Source: Synchiropus splendidus (lineage: Eukaryota; Chordata; Actinopteri; Syngnathiformes; Callionymidae). From it: a stretch of DNA of 64,000 bases. The notes beneath the pieces were generated by a model, which was not told the DNA's origin, ran no database searches, and saw only the letters and a list, made by a program, of their open reading frames with translations. The stretch lies in the NCBI RefSeq assembly GCF_027744825.2, contig NC_071348.1:18943563-19007562 (forward strand), written 5' to 3'. Shown piece by piece: positions 10,276 through 22,524 of this stretch (position 1 is its first letter; every line of letters begins with the position of its first letter). The translations under genes and the position numbers were made by a program.

Positions 10276-12005
10276 GCATGAAAAGGTCACCCGGAACCCG
10301 GAAATCAGACACGACCGGGAAGTCATCCGGACCCTGTGGATGCTGATCATTCATTGAACGGGTCGCTCCAACTGTTCAACGGTGAGAGCAAAACATTCAG
10401 TTCAATAAAAAAAAAGTATTTTAACCACAGTCTGTCGATGTATTTTATATTTAACTACCTATGTTTTTTGTTTTATTCAACGCCTGTGCGTATGAAAACA
10501 GACGATCAGTCAGAGGTCGAAGGAGTAGGGCACACGCTCGTTGATTCTTTAACTCACCAGACGCCTCAGCTGATAGGAGGTGGGAAAAAACATTTTGGAG
10601 TGATAGTTTACGTTTCACTGCTGTATTTATTTATTTATTTTTTCACATGAAAACAGATACAAAGACAACGAGCACGCCACACCTTCTACCTGTCGCTTCA
10701 ACACCAACACCAACACCAACGTTTGGTAAGATACGAATCTCAATTTTTTTCAACACATCTCTACCGTTCAGTATCAGTTGAATGGTTGTATGTTCGCTAT
10801 TGTGTGTGTGTGTGTGTGTGCGCGCGCGTGCGTACGTGCGTGCGTGCGTGTGTGTGTGCGTGTGTGTGTGTTTTATCTGTAATGCGGTTTGTCTATGTTC
10901 CGGCTATGTGCTTTTAGACGGTGTCATTTTACTATTGAAGGTGTTTGAGTAACTGTTGCTGCTAAGCGTCATTGTGATTTTACTACTATGCTTTAACGAC
11001 GACGGACACTAGAGGTCGCGATTACTATGTCACACTCTGCTTTAACGACGGCGGCCACGTGAGGTCGAGATTACTATTTCACACTATGCTTTAACGATGG
11101 CGACCACTAGAGGTCGGGATTACTAATTTACACTATGCTTTAACGACGGCGGCCACTAGAGGTCGAGATTTTACTAACTGTAATGTGCTTTAACGACGGC
11201 GGCCACTAGAGGTCGTGATTTTACTAACTGTCATGTGCTTTAACGACACCGGCCGCTAGAGGACGTGATTTTACTAACTGCAATGTGCTTTAACGACGGA
11301 GGCCGCTAGAGGTCGTGATTTTACTTACTGTAATGTGCTTTAACGACGGCGGCCACTAGAGGTCGTGATTTTACTAACTGTAATGTGCTTTAATGAGGGC
11401 GGCCACTAGAGGTCGTGATTTTACTAATTGTAATGTGCTTTAACGACGGCGGCCAATAGAGGTCGAGATTTTACTAACTGTTATGTGCTTTAACGACGGC
11501 GGCCAATAGAGGTCGTGATTTTACTAACTGTAATGTGGTTAAACGACGGCGTCCACTAGAGGTCGTGATTTTACTAATTGTAATGTGGTTTAATGACAGT
11601 ATACACTAGTGATATACTATTTGTTTTTACGCTTTAAATGTTGATCCTTAGTAGATCCCTACATTTACACTCTGTTTATATTAATATCATATTAACTGCT
11701 ATCCGAGGTCTTGCTTCTAGATTGTATTTACATTTGTATTGTTGTCGGTATTCTGTTTCAGCTCTCCCCTCTGGGTCTTGGCCTTTGTGGGAGACATCGA
11801 CGCCGGTTTCCTCAGTACCTCTCGATCTACTATCCGGACCGTTCCCTGCTGAAGACTCGACGTCGGCATCTGGGCTATCCGCACCTCCCCAGCCACCGTC
11901 GCCGACACCATCAGCACAGCCAGCAACCACAGACAAGCCGCGGACATCGCCCCGGATAGCAAAACAAAAAGAAAGAAATACTTGTGTGTGTGTGTGTGTG
12001 TGTGT
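10276..12005 (+). repeat. Tandem unit 1 (early-gene exons d-f, minisatellite, truncated exon g)
   Basis: 1,730 bp. It contains exon d (10,309-10,381), exon e (10,502-10,579), exon f (10,657-10,725), an intron with GT-rich tract and the 50-bp minisatellite, then the exon g acceptor (AG at 11,760-11,761) and about 195 bases of exon g. Exon g is cut off and joined to a 23-base filler and a GT run. In the phase used by element III, exon d carries a TGA in TGCTGATC, and all five complete units share it. Confidence 0.85.
10987..11600 (+). repeat. 50-bp minisatellite array in unit 1
   Basis: About 12 monomers with core CTTTAACGACGGCGGCC then ACTAGAGGTCGTGATT. First monomers are more diverged (GATTACTATTTCACAC ends), resembling the arrays at 21,007 and 58,480, so these are probably the ancestral form. 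Confidence 0.95.
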
Positions 12006-12530
12006 GCATGAAAAGATCACCCGGAACCCGGAAATCAGACACGACCGGGAAGTCATCCGGACCCTGTGGATGCTGATCATTCATTGAACGGGTCGCTCCA
12101 ACTGTTCAACGGTGAGAGCAAAACATTCAGTTCAATAAAAAAAAAGTATTTTAACCACAGTCTGTCGATGTATTTTATATTTAACTACCTATGTTTTTTG
12201 TTTTATTCAACGCCTGTGCGTATGAAAACAGACGATCAGTCAGAGGTCGAAGGAGTAGGGCACCCGCTCGTTGATTCTTTAACTCACCAGACGCCTCAGC
12301 TGATAGGAGGTGGGAAAAAACATTTTGGAGTGATAGTTTACGTTTCACTGCTGTATTTATTTATTTATTTTTTCACATGAAAACAGATACAAAGACAACG
12401 AGCACGCCACACCTTCTACCTGTCGCTTCAACACCAACACCAACACCAACGTTTGGTAAGATACGAATCTCAAATTTTTTCAACACATCTCTACCGTTCA
12501 GTATCAGTTGAATGGTTGTATGTTCGCTAT

Positions 12531-12563
<33 letters not shown>

Positions 12564-13992
12564 ACGTGCGTGCGTGCGTGTGTGTGTGTGTGCGTGTGTG
12601 TGTGTTTTATCTGTAATGCGGTTTGTCTATGTTCCGGCTATGTGCTTTTAGACGGTGTCATTTTACTATTGAAGGTGTTTGAGTAACTGTTGCTGCTAAG
12701 CGTCATTGTGATTTTAATACTATGCTTTAACGACGGCGGCCGCTAGAGGTCGTGATTTTACTAATTGTAATGTGCTTTAACGACGGCGGCCACTAGAGGT
12801 CGTGATTTTACTAACTGTAATGTGCTTTAACGACGGCGGCCACTAGAGGTCGTGATTTTACTAATTGTAATGTGCTTTAACGACGGCGGCCACTAGAGGA
12901 CGTGATTTTACTAACTGTAATGTGCTTTAACGACGGCGGCCACTAGAGGTCGTGATTTTACTAACTGTAATGTGCTTTAACCACGGCGGCCACTAGAGGT
13001 CGTGATTTTACTAATTGTAATGTGCTTTAACGACGGCGGCCGCTAGAGGTCGTGATTTTACTAATTGTAATGTGCTTTAACGACGGCGGCCACTAGAGGT
13101 CGTGATTTTACTAACTGTAATGTGCTTTAACGACGGCGGCCACTAGAGGTCGGGATTTTACTAACTGTAATGTGCTTTAATGAGGGCGGCCACTAGAGGT
13201 CGTGATTTTACTAATTGTAATGTGCTTTAACGACGGCGGACGCTAGAGGTCGTGATTTTACTAACTGTAATGTGCTTTAACGACAGCGGCCGCTATAGGT
13301 CGTGATTTTACTAACTGTAATGTGCTTTAACGACGGCGGCCGCTAGAGGTCGGGATTTTACTAACTGTAATGTGCTTTAACGACGGCGGCCACTAGAGGA
13401 CGTAATTTTACTAATTGTAATGTGCTTTAACGACGGCGGCCACTAGGGGTCGTGATTTTACTAACTGTTATGTGGTTTAACGACGGCGGCCGCTAGAGGT
13501 CGTGATTTTACTAATTGTAATGTGCTTTAACGATGGCGTCCACTAGAGGTCGTGATTTTACTTATTGTAAAGTGGTTTAATGAGAGTATACACTAGTGAT
13601 TTACTATTTGTTTTTACGCTTTAAATGTTGATCCTTAGTAGATCCCTACATTTACACTCTGTTTATATTAATATCATATTAACTGCTATCCGAGGTCTTG
13701 CTTCTAGATTGTATTTACATTTGTGTTGTTGTCGGTATTCTGTTTCAGCTCTCCCCTCTGGGTCTTGGCCTTTGTGGGAGACATCGACGCCGGTTTCCTC
13801 AGTACCTCTGGATCTACTATCCGGACCGTTCCCTGCTGAAGACTCGACGTCGGCATCTGGGCTATCCGCACCTCCACAGCCACCGTCGCCGACACCATCA
13901 GCACAGCCAGCAACCACAGACAAGCCGCGGACATCGCCCCGGATAGCAAAACAAAAAGAAAGAAATACTTGTGTGTGTGTGTGTGTGTGTGT
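12006..13992 (+). repeat. Tandem unit 2
   Basis: 1,987 bp with the same order as unit 1: exons d-f, GT-rich tract, minisatellite and truncated exon g (acceptor just before 13,749), then filler and GT run. Apart from minisatellite copy number, only scattered base changes separate it from unit 1. Confidence 0.9.
12721..13590 (+). repeat. 50-bp minisatellite array in unit 2
   Basis: About 17 monomers with exact 50-base spacing, for example CGACGGCGGCC at 12,781 and 12,831. It contains the variant monomer TTTAATGAGGGCGGCC once, near 13,178. Confidence 0.95.
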
Positions 13993-14515
13993 GCATGAAA
14001 AGATCACCCGGAACCCGGAAATCAGACACGACCGGGAAGTCATCCGGACCCTGTGGATGCTGATCATTCATTGAACGGGTCGCTCCAACTGTTCAACGGT
14101 GAGAGCAAAACATTCAGTTCAATAAAAAAAAAGTATTTTAACCACAGTCTGTCGATGTATTTTATATTTAACTACCTATGTTTTTTGTTTTATTCAACGC
14201 CCTTGCGTATGAAAACAGACGATCAGTCAGAGGTCGAAGGAGTAGGGCACCCGCTCGTTGATTCTTTAACTCACCAGACGCCTCAGCTGATAGGAGGTGG
14301 GAAAAAACATTTTGGAGTGATAGTTTACGTTTCACTGCTGTATTTATTTATTTATTTTTTCACATGAAAACAGATACAAAGACAACGAGCACGCCACACC
14401 TTCTACCTGTCGCTTCAACACCAACACCAACACCAACGTTTGGTAAGATACGAATCTCAATTTTTTTCAACACATCTCTACCGTTCAGTATCAGTTGAAT
14501 GGTTGTATGTTCGCT

Positions 14516-14557
<42 letters not shown>

Positions 14558-16282
14558 TACGTGCGTGCGTGTGTGTGTGTGTGCGTGTGTGTGTGTTTTA
14601 TCTATAATGCGGTTTGTCTATGTTCCGGCTATGTGCTTTTAGACGGTGTCATTTTACTATTGAAGGTGTTTGAGTAACTGTTGCTGCTAAGCGTCATTGT
14701 GATTTTAATACTATGCTTTAACGAGGACGGACACTAGAGGTCGCGATTACTATTTCACACTGTGCCTTAACGACGGCGACCACTAGAGGTCGGGATTTTA
14801 CTAACTGTAATGTGCTATAATGACGGCGGCCACTAGAGGTCGTGATTTTACTAACTGTAATGTGCTTTAACGACGGAGGCCACTAGAGGTCGTGATTTTA
14901 CTAATTGTAATGTGCTTTAACGACGGCGGCCACTAGAGGTCGTGATTTTACTAACTGTAATGTGCTTTAACGACGGCGGCCACTAGAGGTCGTGGTTTTA
15001 CTAACTGTAATGTGCTTTAACGACGGCGGCCACTAGAGGTCGGGATTTTACTAACTGTAATGTGCTTTAACGACGTCGGCCGCTAGAGGTCGTGATTTTA
15101 CTAACTGCAATGTGCTTTAACGACGGCGGCCGCTAGAGGTCGTGATTTTACTAACTGTAATGTGCTTTAACGACGGCGGCCACTAGAGGTCGTGATTTTA
15201 CTAACTGTAATGTGCTTTAACGACGGCGGCCACTAGAGGTCGTGATTTTACTAACTGTAATGTGCATTAACGACGGCGGCCATTAGAGGTCGTGATTTTA
15301 CTAACTGTAATGTGCTTTAACGACGGCGGCCACTAGAGGTCGTGATTTTACTAACTGTAATGTGCTTTAACGACGGCGGCCACTAGAGGTCGTGATTTTA
15401 CTAACTGTAATGTGCTTTAACCACGGCGGCCACTAGAGGTCGTGATTTTACTAATTGTAATGTGCTTTAACGACGGCGGCCGCTAGAGGTAGTGATTTTA
15501 CTAATTGTAATGTGCTTTAACGACGGCGGCCACTAGAGGACGTGATTTTACTAACTGTAATGTGCTTTAACGACGGCGGCCACTAGAGGTCGTGATTTTA
15601 CTAACTGTAATGTGCTTTAATGAGGGCGGCCACTAGAGGTCGTGATTTTACTAATTGTAATGTGCTTTAACGACGGCGGACGCTAGAGGTCGTGATTTTA
15701 CTAACTGTAATGTGGTTTAACGACGGCGGCCGCTAGAGGTCGTGATTTTACTAATTGTAATGTGCTTTAACGATGGCGGCCACTAGAGGTCGTGATTTTA
15801 CTAACTGTAATGTGGTTAAACAACGGCGTCCACTAGAGGTCGTGATTTTACTAATTGTAATGTGGTTTAATGACAGTATACACGAGTGATTTACTATTTG
15901 TTTTTACGCTTTAAATGTTGATCCTTAGTAGATTCCTACATTTACACTCTGTTTATATTAATATCATATTAACTGCTATCCGAGGTCTTGCTTCTAGATT
16001 GTATTTACATTTGTATTGTTGTCGGTATTCTGTTTCAGCTCTCCCCTCTGGGTCTTGGCCTTTGTGGGAGACATCGACGCCGGTTTCCTCAATACCTCTG
16101 GATCTACTATCCGGACCGTTCCCTGCTGAAGACTCGACGTCGGCATCTGGGCTATCCGCACCTCCACAGCCACCGTCGCCGACACCATCAGCACAGCCAG
16201 CAACCACAGACAAGCCGCGGACATCGCCCCGGATACCAAAACAAAAAGAAAGAAATACTTGTGTGTGTGTGTGTGTGTGTGT
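13993..16282 (+). repeat. Tandem unit 3
   Basis: 2,290 bp, the longest unit, with the same exon and intron order; truncated exon g begins at 16,039. Units 3-5 share GGATACC at the filler junction, where units 1-2 have GGATAGC, which groups 3-5 as more recent copies of one another. Confidence 0.9.
14711..15880 (+). repeat. 50-bp minisatellite array in unit 3
   Basis: About 23 monomers. The first two resemble the diverged form of unit 1, the rest are nearly uniform. Variant TTTAATGAGGGCGGCC occurs once near 15,618. Confidence 0.95.
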
Positions 16283-18315
16283 GCATGAAAAGATCACCCG
16301 GAACCCGGAAATCAGACACGACCGGGAAGTTATCCGGACCCTGTGGATGCTGATCATTCATTGAACGGGTTGCTCCAACTGTTCAACGGTGAGAGCAAAA
16401 CATTCAGTTCAATAAAAAAAAAGTATTTTAACCACAGTCTGTCGATGTATTTTATATTTAACTACCTATGTTTTTTGTTTTATTCAACGCCTGTGCGTAT
16501 GAAAACAGACGATCAGTCAGAGGTCGAAGGAGTAGGGCACCCGCTCGTTGATTCTTTAACTCACCAGACGCCTCAGCTGATAGGAGGTGGGAAAAAACAT
16601 TTTGGAGTGATAGTTTACGTTTCACTGCTGTATTTATTTATTTATTTTTTCACATGAAAACAGATACAAAGACAACGAGCACGCCACACCTTCTACCTGT
16701 CGCTTCAACACCAACACCAACACCAACGTTTGGTAAGATACGAATCTCAATTTTTTTCAACACATCTCTACCGTTCAGTATCAGTTGAATGGTTGTATGT
16801 TCGCTATTGTGTGTGTGTGTGTGTGTGTGTGTGTGCACGTACGTGCGTGCGTGCGTGCGTGTGTGTGTGTGTGCGTGTGTGTGTGTTTTATCTGTAATGC
16901 GGTTTGTCTATGTTCCGGCTATGTGCTTTTAGACGGTGTCATTTTACTATTGAAGGTGTTTGAGTAACTGTTGCTGCTAAGCGTCATTGTGATTTTAATA
17001 CTATGCTTTAACGACGGCGGCCGCTAGAGGTCGTGATTTTACTAATTGTAATGTGCTTTAACGCCGGCGGCCACTAGAGGTCGTGATTTTACTAACTGTA
17101 ATGTGCTTTAACGACGGCGGCCACTAGAGGTCGAGATTTTACTAACTGTAATGTGCTTTAACCACGGCGGCGACTAGAGGTCGTGATTTTACTAATTGTA
17201 ATGTGCTTTAACGACGACGGCCGCTAGAGGTCGTGATTTTACTAATTGTAATGTGCTTTAACGACGGCGGCCACTAGAGGTCGTGATTTTACTAACTGTA
17301 ATGTGCTTTAACGACGGCGGCCATTAGAGGTCGGGATTTTACTAACTGTAATGTGCTTTAATGAGGGCGGCCACTAGAGGTCGTGATTTTAATAATTGTA
17401 ATGTGCTTTAACGACGGCGGACGCTAGAGGTCGTGATTTTACTAACTGTAATGTGCTTTAACGACAGCGGCCGCTAGAGGTCGTGATTTTACTAACTGTA
17501 ATGTGCTTTAACGACGGCGGCCGCTAGAGGTCGTGATTTTACTAACTGTAATGTGCTTTAACGACGGCGGCCACTAGAGGACGTAATTTTACTAATTGTA
17601 ATGTGCTTTAACGACGGCGGCCACTAGAGGTCGTGATTTTACTAACTGTTATGTGGTTTAACGACGGCGGCCGCTAGAGGTCGTGATTTTACTAATTGTA
17701 ATGTGCTTTAACGACGGCGGCCACTAGAGGTCGTGATTTTACTAATTGTAATGTGCTTTAACGACGGCGGCCACTAGAGGTCGTGATTTTACTAATTGTA
17801 ATGTGCTTTAACGACGGCGGCCACTAGAGGTCGCGATTTTACTAACTGTAATGTGGTTTAACGACGGCGTCCACTAGAGGTCGTGATTTTACTAATTGTA
17901 ATGTGGTTTAATGAGAGTATACACTAGTGATTTACTATTTGTTTTTACGCTTTAAATGTTGATCCTTAGTAGATCCCTACATTTACACTCTGTTTATATT
18001 AATATCATATTAACTGCTATCCGAGGTCTTGCTTCTAGATTGTATTTACATTTGTGTTGTTGTCGGTATTCTGTTTCAGCTCTCCCCTCTGGGTCTTGGC
18101 CTTTGTGGGAGACATCGACGCCGGTTTCCTCAGTACCTCTGGATCTACTATCCGGACCGTTCCCTGCTGAAGACTCGACGTCGGCATCTGGGCTATCCGC
18201 ACCTCCACAGCCACCGTCGCCGACACCATCAGCACAGCCAGCAACCACAGACAAGCCGCGGACATCGCCCCGGATACCAAAACAAAAAGAAAGAAATACT
18301 TGTGTGTGTGTGTGT
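16283..18315 (+). repeat. Tandem unit 4
   Basis: 2,033 bp with the same order; truncated exon g begins at 18,080. The trailing GT run is the shortest of the set. Confidence 0.9.
17001..17920 (+). repeat. 50-bp minisatellite array in unit 4
   Basis: About 18 monomers. It starts directly with the uniform type, as in units 2 and 5. Variant TTTAATGAGGGCGGCC occurs once near 17,357. Confidence 0.95.
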
Positions 18316-18840
18316 GCATGAAAAGATCACCCGGAACCCGGAAATCAGACACGACCGGGAAGTCATCCGGACCCTGTGGATGCTGATCATTCATTGAACG
18401 GGTCGCTCCAACTGTTCAACGGTGAGAGCAAAACATTCAGTTCAATAAAAAAAAAGTATTTTAACCACAGTCTGTCGATGTATTTTATATTTAACTACCT
18501 ATGTTTTTTGTTTTATTCAACGCCTGTGCGTATGAAAACAGACGATCAGTCAGAGGTCGAAGGAGTAGGGCACCCGCTCGTTGATTCTTTAACTCACCAG
18601 ACGCCTCAGCTGATAGGAGGTGGGAAAAAACATTTTGGAGTGATAGTTTACGTTTCACTGCTGTATTTATTTATTTATTTTTTCACATGAAAACAGATAC
18701 AAAGACAACGAGCACGCCACACCTTCTACCTGTCGCTTCAACACCAACACCAACACCAACGTTTGGTAAGATACGAATCTCAATTTTTTTCAACACATCT
18801 CTACCGTTCAGTATCAGTTGAATGGTTGTATGTTCGCTAT

Positions 18841-18871
<31 letters not shown>

Positions 18872-20496
18872 ACGTGCGTACGTGCGTGCGTGCGTGTGTG
18901 CGTGTGTGTGTGTTTTATCTGTAATGCGATTTGTCTATGTTCCGGCTATGTGCTTTTAGACGGTGTCATTTTACTATTGAAGGTGTTTGAGTAACTGTTG
19001 CTGCTAAGCGTCATTGTGATTTTAATACTATGCTTTAACGACGGCGGCCGCTAGAGGTCATGATTTTACTAATTGTAATGTGCTTTAACGACGGCGGCCA
19101 CTAGAGGTCGGGATTTTACTAACTGTAATGTGCTTTAACGACGGCGGCCACTAGAGGTCGTGATTTTACTAATTGTAATGTGCTTTAACGACGGCAGCCA
19201 CTAGAGGTCGTGATTTTACTAACTGTAATGTGCTTTAACTACGGCGGCCACTAGAGGTCGTGATTTTACTAACTGTAATGTGCTTTAATGAGGGCGGCCA
19301 CTAGAGGTCGTGATTTTACTAATTGTAATGTGCTTTAACGACGGCGGACGCTAGAGGTCGTGATTTTACTAACTGTAATGTGCTTTAACGACAGCGGCCG
19401 CTAGAGGTCGTGATTTTACTAACTGTAATGTGCTTTAACGACGGCGGCCGCTAGAGGTCGGGATTTCACTAACTGTAATGTGCTTTAACGACGGCGGCCA
19501 CTAGAGGTCGTGATTTTACTAACTGTAATGTGCTTTAACGACAGCGGCCGCTAGAGGTCGTGATTTTACTAACTGTAATGTGCTTTAACGACGGCGGCCG
19601 CTAGAGGTCGTGATTTTACTAACTGTAATGTGCTTTAACGACGGCGGCCACTAGAGGTCGTGATTTTACTAACTGTAATGTGCTTTAACGACAGCGGCCG
19701 CTAGAGGTCGTGGTTTTACTAACTGTAATGTGCTTTAACGACGGCGGCCGCTAGAGGTCGTGATTTTACTAACTGTAATGTGCTTTAACGACGGCGGCCA
19801 CTAGAGGTCGTAATTTTACTAATTGTAATGTGCTTTAACGACGGCGGCCACTAGAGGTCGTGATTTTACTAACTGTTATGTGGTTTAACGACGGCGGCCG
19901 CTAGAGGTCGTGATTTTACTAATTGTAATGTGCTTTAACGACGGCGGCCACTAGAGGTCGGGATTTTACTAACTGTAATGTGCTTTAACGACGGCGTCCA
20001 CTAGAGGTCGTGATTTTACTAACTGTAATGTGGTTAAACGACGGCGTCCACTAGAGGTCGTGATTTTACTAATTGTAATGTGGTTTAATGACAGTATACA
20101 CTAGTGATTTACTATTTGTTTTTACGCTTTAAATGTTGATCCTTAGTAGATCCCTACATTTACACTCTGTTTATATTAATATCATATTAACTGCTATCCG
20201 AGGTCTTGCTTCTAGATTGTATTTACATTTGTATTGTTGTCGGTATTCTGTTTCAGCTCTCCCCTCTGGGTCTTGGCCTTTGTGGGAGACATCGACGCCG
20301 GTTTCCTCAGTACCTCTGGATCTACTATCCGGACCGTTCCCTGCTGAAGACTCGACGTCGGCATCTGGGCTATCCGCACCTCCACAGCCACCGTCGCCGA
20401 CACCATCAGCACAGCCAGCAACCACAGACAAGCCGCGGACATCGCCCCGGATACCAAAACAAAAAGAAAGAAATACTTGTGTGTGTGTGTGTGTGT
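18316..20496 (+). repeat. Tandem unit 5
   Basis: 2,181 bp with the same order; truncated exon g begins at 20,257. It is followed by unit 6, which is internally deleted. Confidence 0.9.
19027..20098 (+). repeat. 50-bp minisatellite array in unit 5
   Basis: About 21 monomers, including a locally repeated two- or three-monomer block (GACAGCGGCCGC variants near 19,390, 19,540 and 19,690), a sign of higher-order expansion. Variant TTTAATGAGGGCGGCC occurs once near 19,285. Confidence 0.95.
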
Positions 20497-20781
20497 GCAT
20501 GAAAAGATCACCCGGCACCCGCTCGTTGATTCTTTAACTCACCAGACGCCTCAGCTGATAGGAGGTGGGAAAAAACATTTTGGAGTGATAGTTTACGTTT
20601 CACTGCTGTATTTATTTATTTATTTTTTCACATGAAAACAGATACAAAGACAACCAGCACGCCACACCTTCTGCCTGTCGCTTCAACGCCACCACCACCG
20701 TTTGGTAAGATGTGAATCTCCAATTTTTTTTCAACACATCTCTACCGTTCAGTATCAGCTGAATGGCTGTATGTTCGTTAT

Positions 20782-20844
<63 letters not shown>

Positions 20845-21006
20845 TTTAATGATGTGTCTGCAATTCGTTGTGTTAGAGCATCAAGGTGCCTGTTATCTGT
20901 AATGTGGTTTATCTATGTTCCGGCTTTATGCTTTTAGATAGCGTAATTTTATTATTGAAGGTGTTTGGGTAACTGTTACTGCTAAACAACATTGTGATTT
21001 TACTAC

Positions 21007-21390
21007 TATGCTTTAATGGCGCCGGCCACTAGAGGTCGCGATTACTATTTACGCTATGCTTTGACGACGATGACCACTAGAGGTCACGATTACTATTTGC
21101 ACTATGCTTTAACGTCACTGGTCGCAAGAGGTCGCAATTACTATTAACACTATGCTTTAATGACTGCGGCCACTAGAGGTCGTGATTACTATTTACACTA
21201 TGCTTTAACGACGTTGACCACTAGAGGTCATGATTACTATTTGCACTATGCTTTAACGTCACCGGTCGCTAGAGGTCGCAATTACTATTAACACTATGCT
21301 TTAACGACGGCGGTCACTAGAGGTCGCGATTGCTATTTACACTGTGCTTTAACGATGATGACCACTAGAGGTAATTGTAATGTGCTTTAA
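21007..21390 (+). repeat. Diverged 48-50-bp minisatellite array in unit 6
   Basis: About 8 monomers of the GATTACTATTTACACTATG type, with more base differences than the arrays in units 1-5. The type matches element III at 58,480-58,790. Confidence 0.9.
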
Positions 21391-21412
21391 TACATATACA
21401 CTATGTATTATA

Positions 21413-21417
21413 CTATA

Positions 21418-21498
<81 letters not shown>
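21413..21498. repeat. (TA)n microsatellite
   Basis: About 85 bases of TA dinucleotide in the intron before the full exon g. Confidence 0.95.
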
Positions 21499-21501
<3 letters not shown>

Positions 21502-21872
21502 TTCTTATACACTAATGATTCGTGATTTGCTATTTGTTTTTATGCTTTAAATGACGGTCCTGAGTAGGTCCATACATTGAGTTTTTTATTTATTTATTTT
21601 TAACGCTCTTTAGGATATGCTTCTGTTGTGATGATGGTTTTCGTGATGCTACACGTGTTGTTGTTTTATTATAGCCTTCGCTAGAAAACAACACGGCTCA
21701 ACACCGGTTATATGATTACGTAATTTTGTTTTTCCGCAGGTCGTATTTTTTCATATTGTACTAGGGTTATTTTCATACTACTCTGTTTATATTAATATCA
21801 TATTAACTGCTATCCGAGGTCTTGCTTCTAGATTGTATTTACATTTGTATTGTTGTCAAAATTCTGTTTCAG

Positions 21873-22524
21873 CTCTCCCTCCTGGGTCTTGGCCTTTGTG
21901 GGAGACATCGACGCTGGTTTCCGCAGTACCTCTGGATCTACTATCCGGATCGTTCCCTACTGAAGACTCGACGTCGGCATCTGGGCAATCCGCACCTCCA
22001 CAGCCACCGTCGCCGCCACCATCAGCACCGCCAGCAACCACAGACAACCCGCGGATAGCACCCCGGACACCAACGTCGACTTGCGCCGCATCACCCCCTG
22101 ACCAAACCCTGCCTCTACCCCCTGCCCCCGAGCGCTCTGTCACAGCTACCCAAGACAGACCCCACGCTCCAGTGTCGCCGACCCTATTAGCGTTCCATGA
22201 TGCAACGGCTGTAAAACAACAGCTTGAATTCAGAGTACGTACGCTTGAACGTCGTCTTCATCAGAGTGAAATACAGAGTCGTCGTCTAGCACGTCAAGCG
22301 CGTCAAGCACGTAAATACCGCCGTTCTGCGAGAAATATACGTGAAGGTAAGATTAACAACCATTTCAACGAGTAATCAGCAGGGATGCATATGTCTTAAA
22401 TATTATGATAATCGTTACAGAACTCATCTTTAAGGACGTCACGAATAAAGCGCTGGTGTCTGAAGTTCTGAGACTCCTAAAACAACAAGGACCTGGTGGT
22501 AACAGACGTCGTGGACTGATCTGA
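21873..22524 (+). pseudogene. Early spliced gene of element II, exons g-h
   Basis: Exon g is 21,873-22,346 (acceptor TTTCAG, donor GTAAGA) and exon h is 22,421-22,524, ending in TGA. Exon g starts proline-, serine- and threonine-rich and ends in an arginine- and glutamine-rich helix-like stretch (VKQQLEFRVRTLERRLHQ, then repeated RQAR). Exon h encodes a short tail ending GGNRRRGLI. Both exons are still open and match element III, but upstream lesions make the gene as a whole inactive. It lies about 210 bases before the polymerase gene on the same strand. Confidence 0.65.

Larger units (their letters stand above)
20497..21872 (+). repeat. Unit 6, deleted and diverged, leading into the full exon g
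   Basis: Begins like the other units (GCATGAAAAGATCACCCGG) but jumps directly to CACCCGCTCGTTGATTC inside exon e, losing about 235 bases with exon d. Exon f follows with changes, then a long GT tract (20,784-20,842), an unusual insert near 20,850-20,890, a diverged minisatellite and (TA)n. Unlike units 1-5 it continues into full-length exon g, so it represents the original right side of the gene. Confidence 0.8.

Noticed and set aside
10336..18690. Repeated 104-residue open frames (for example 10,336-10,650) and 121-149-residue frames near 11,638, 13,625, 15,915 and 17,956
   Set aside because: They run through splice sites and introns of the amplified early gene, and repeat only because the DNA is duplicated. 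Only the exon parts in the phase fixed by element III are plausible coding.
12721..20098. Possible CRISPR-like array
   Set aside because: Monomers follow each other without unique spacers, and the context is eukaryotic; it is a minisatellite.
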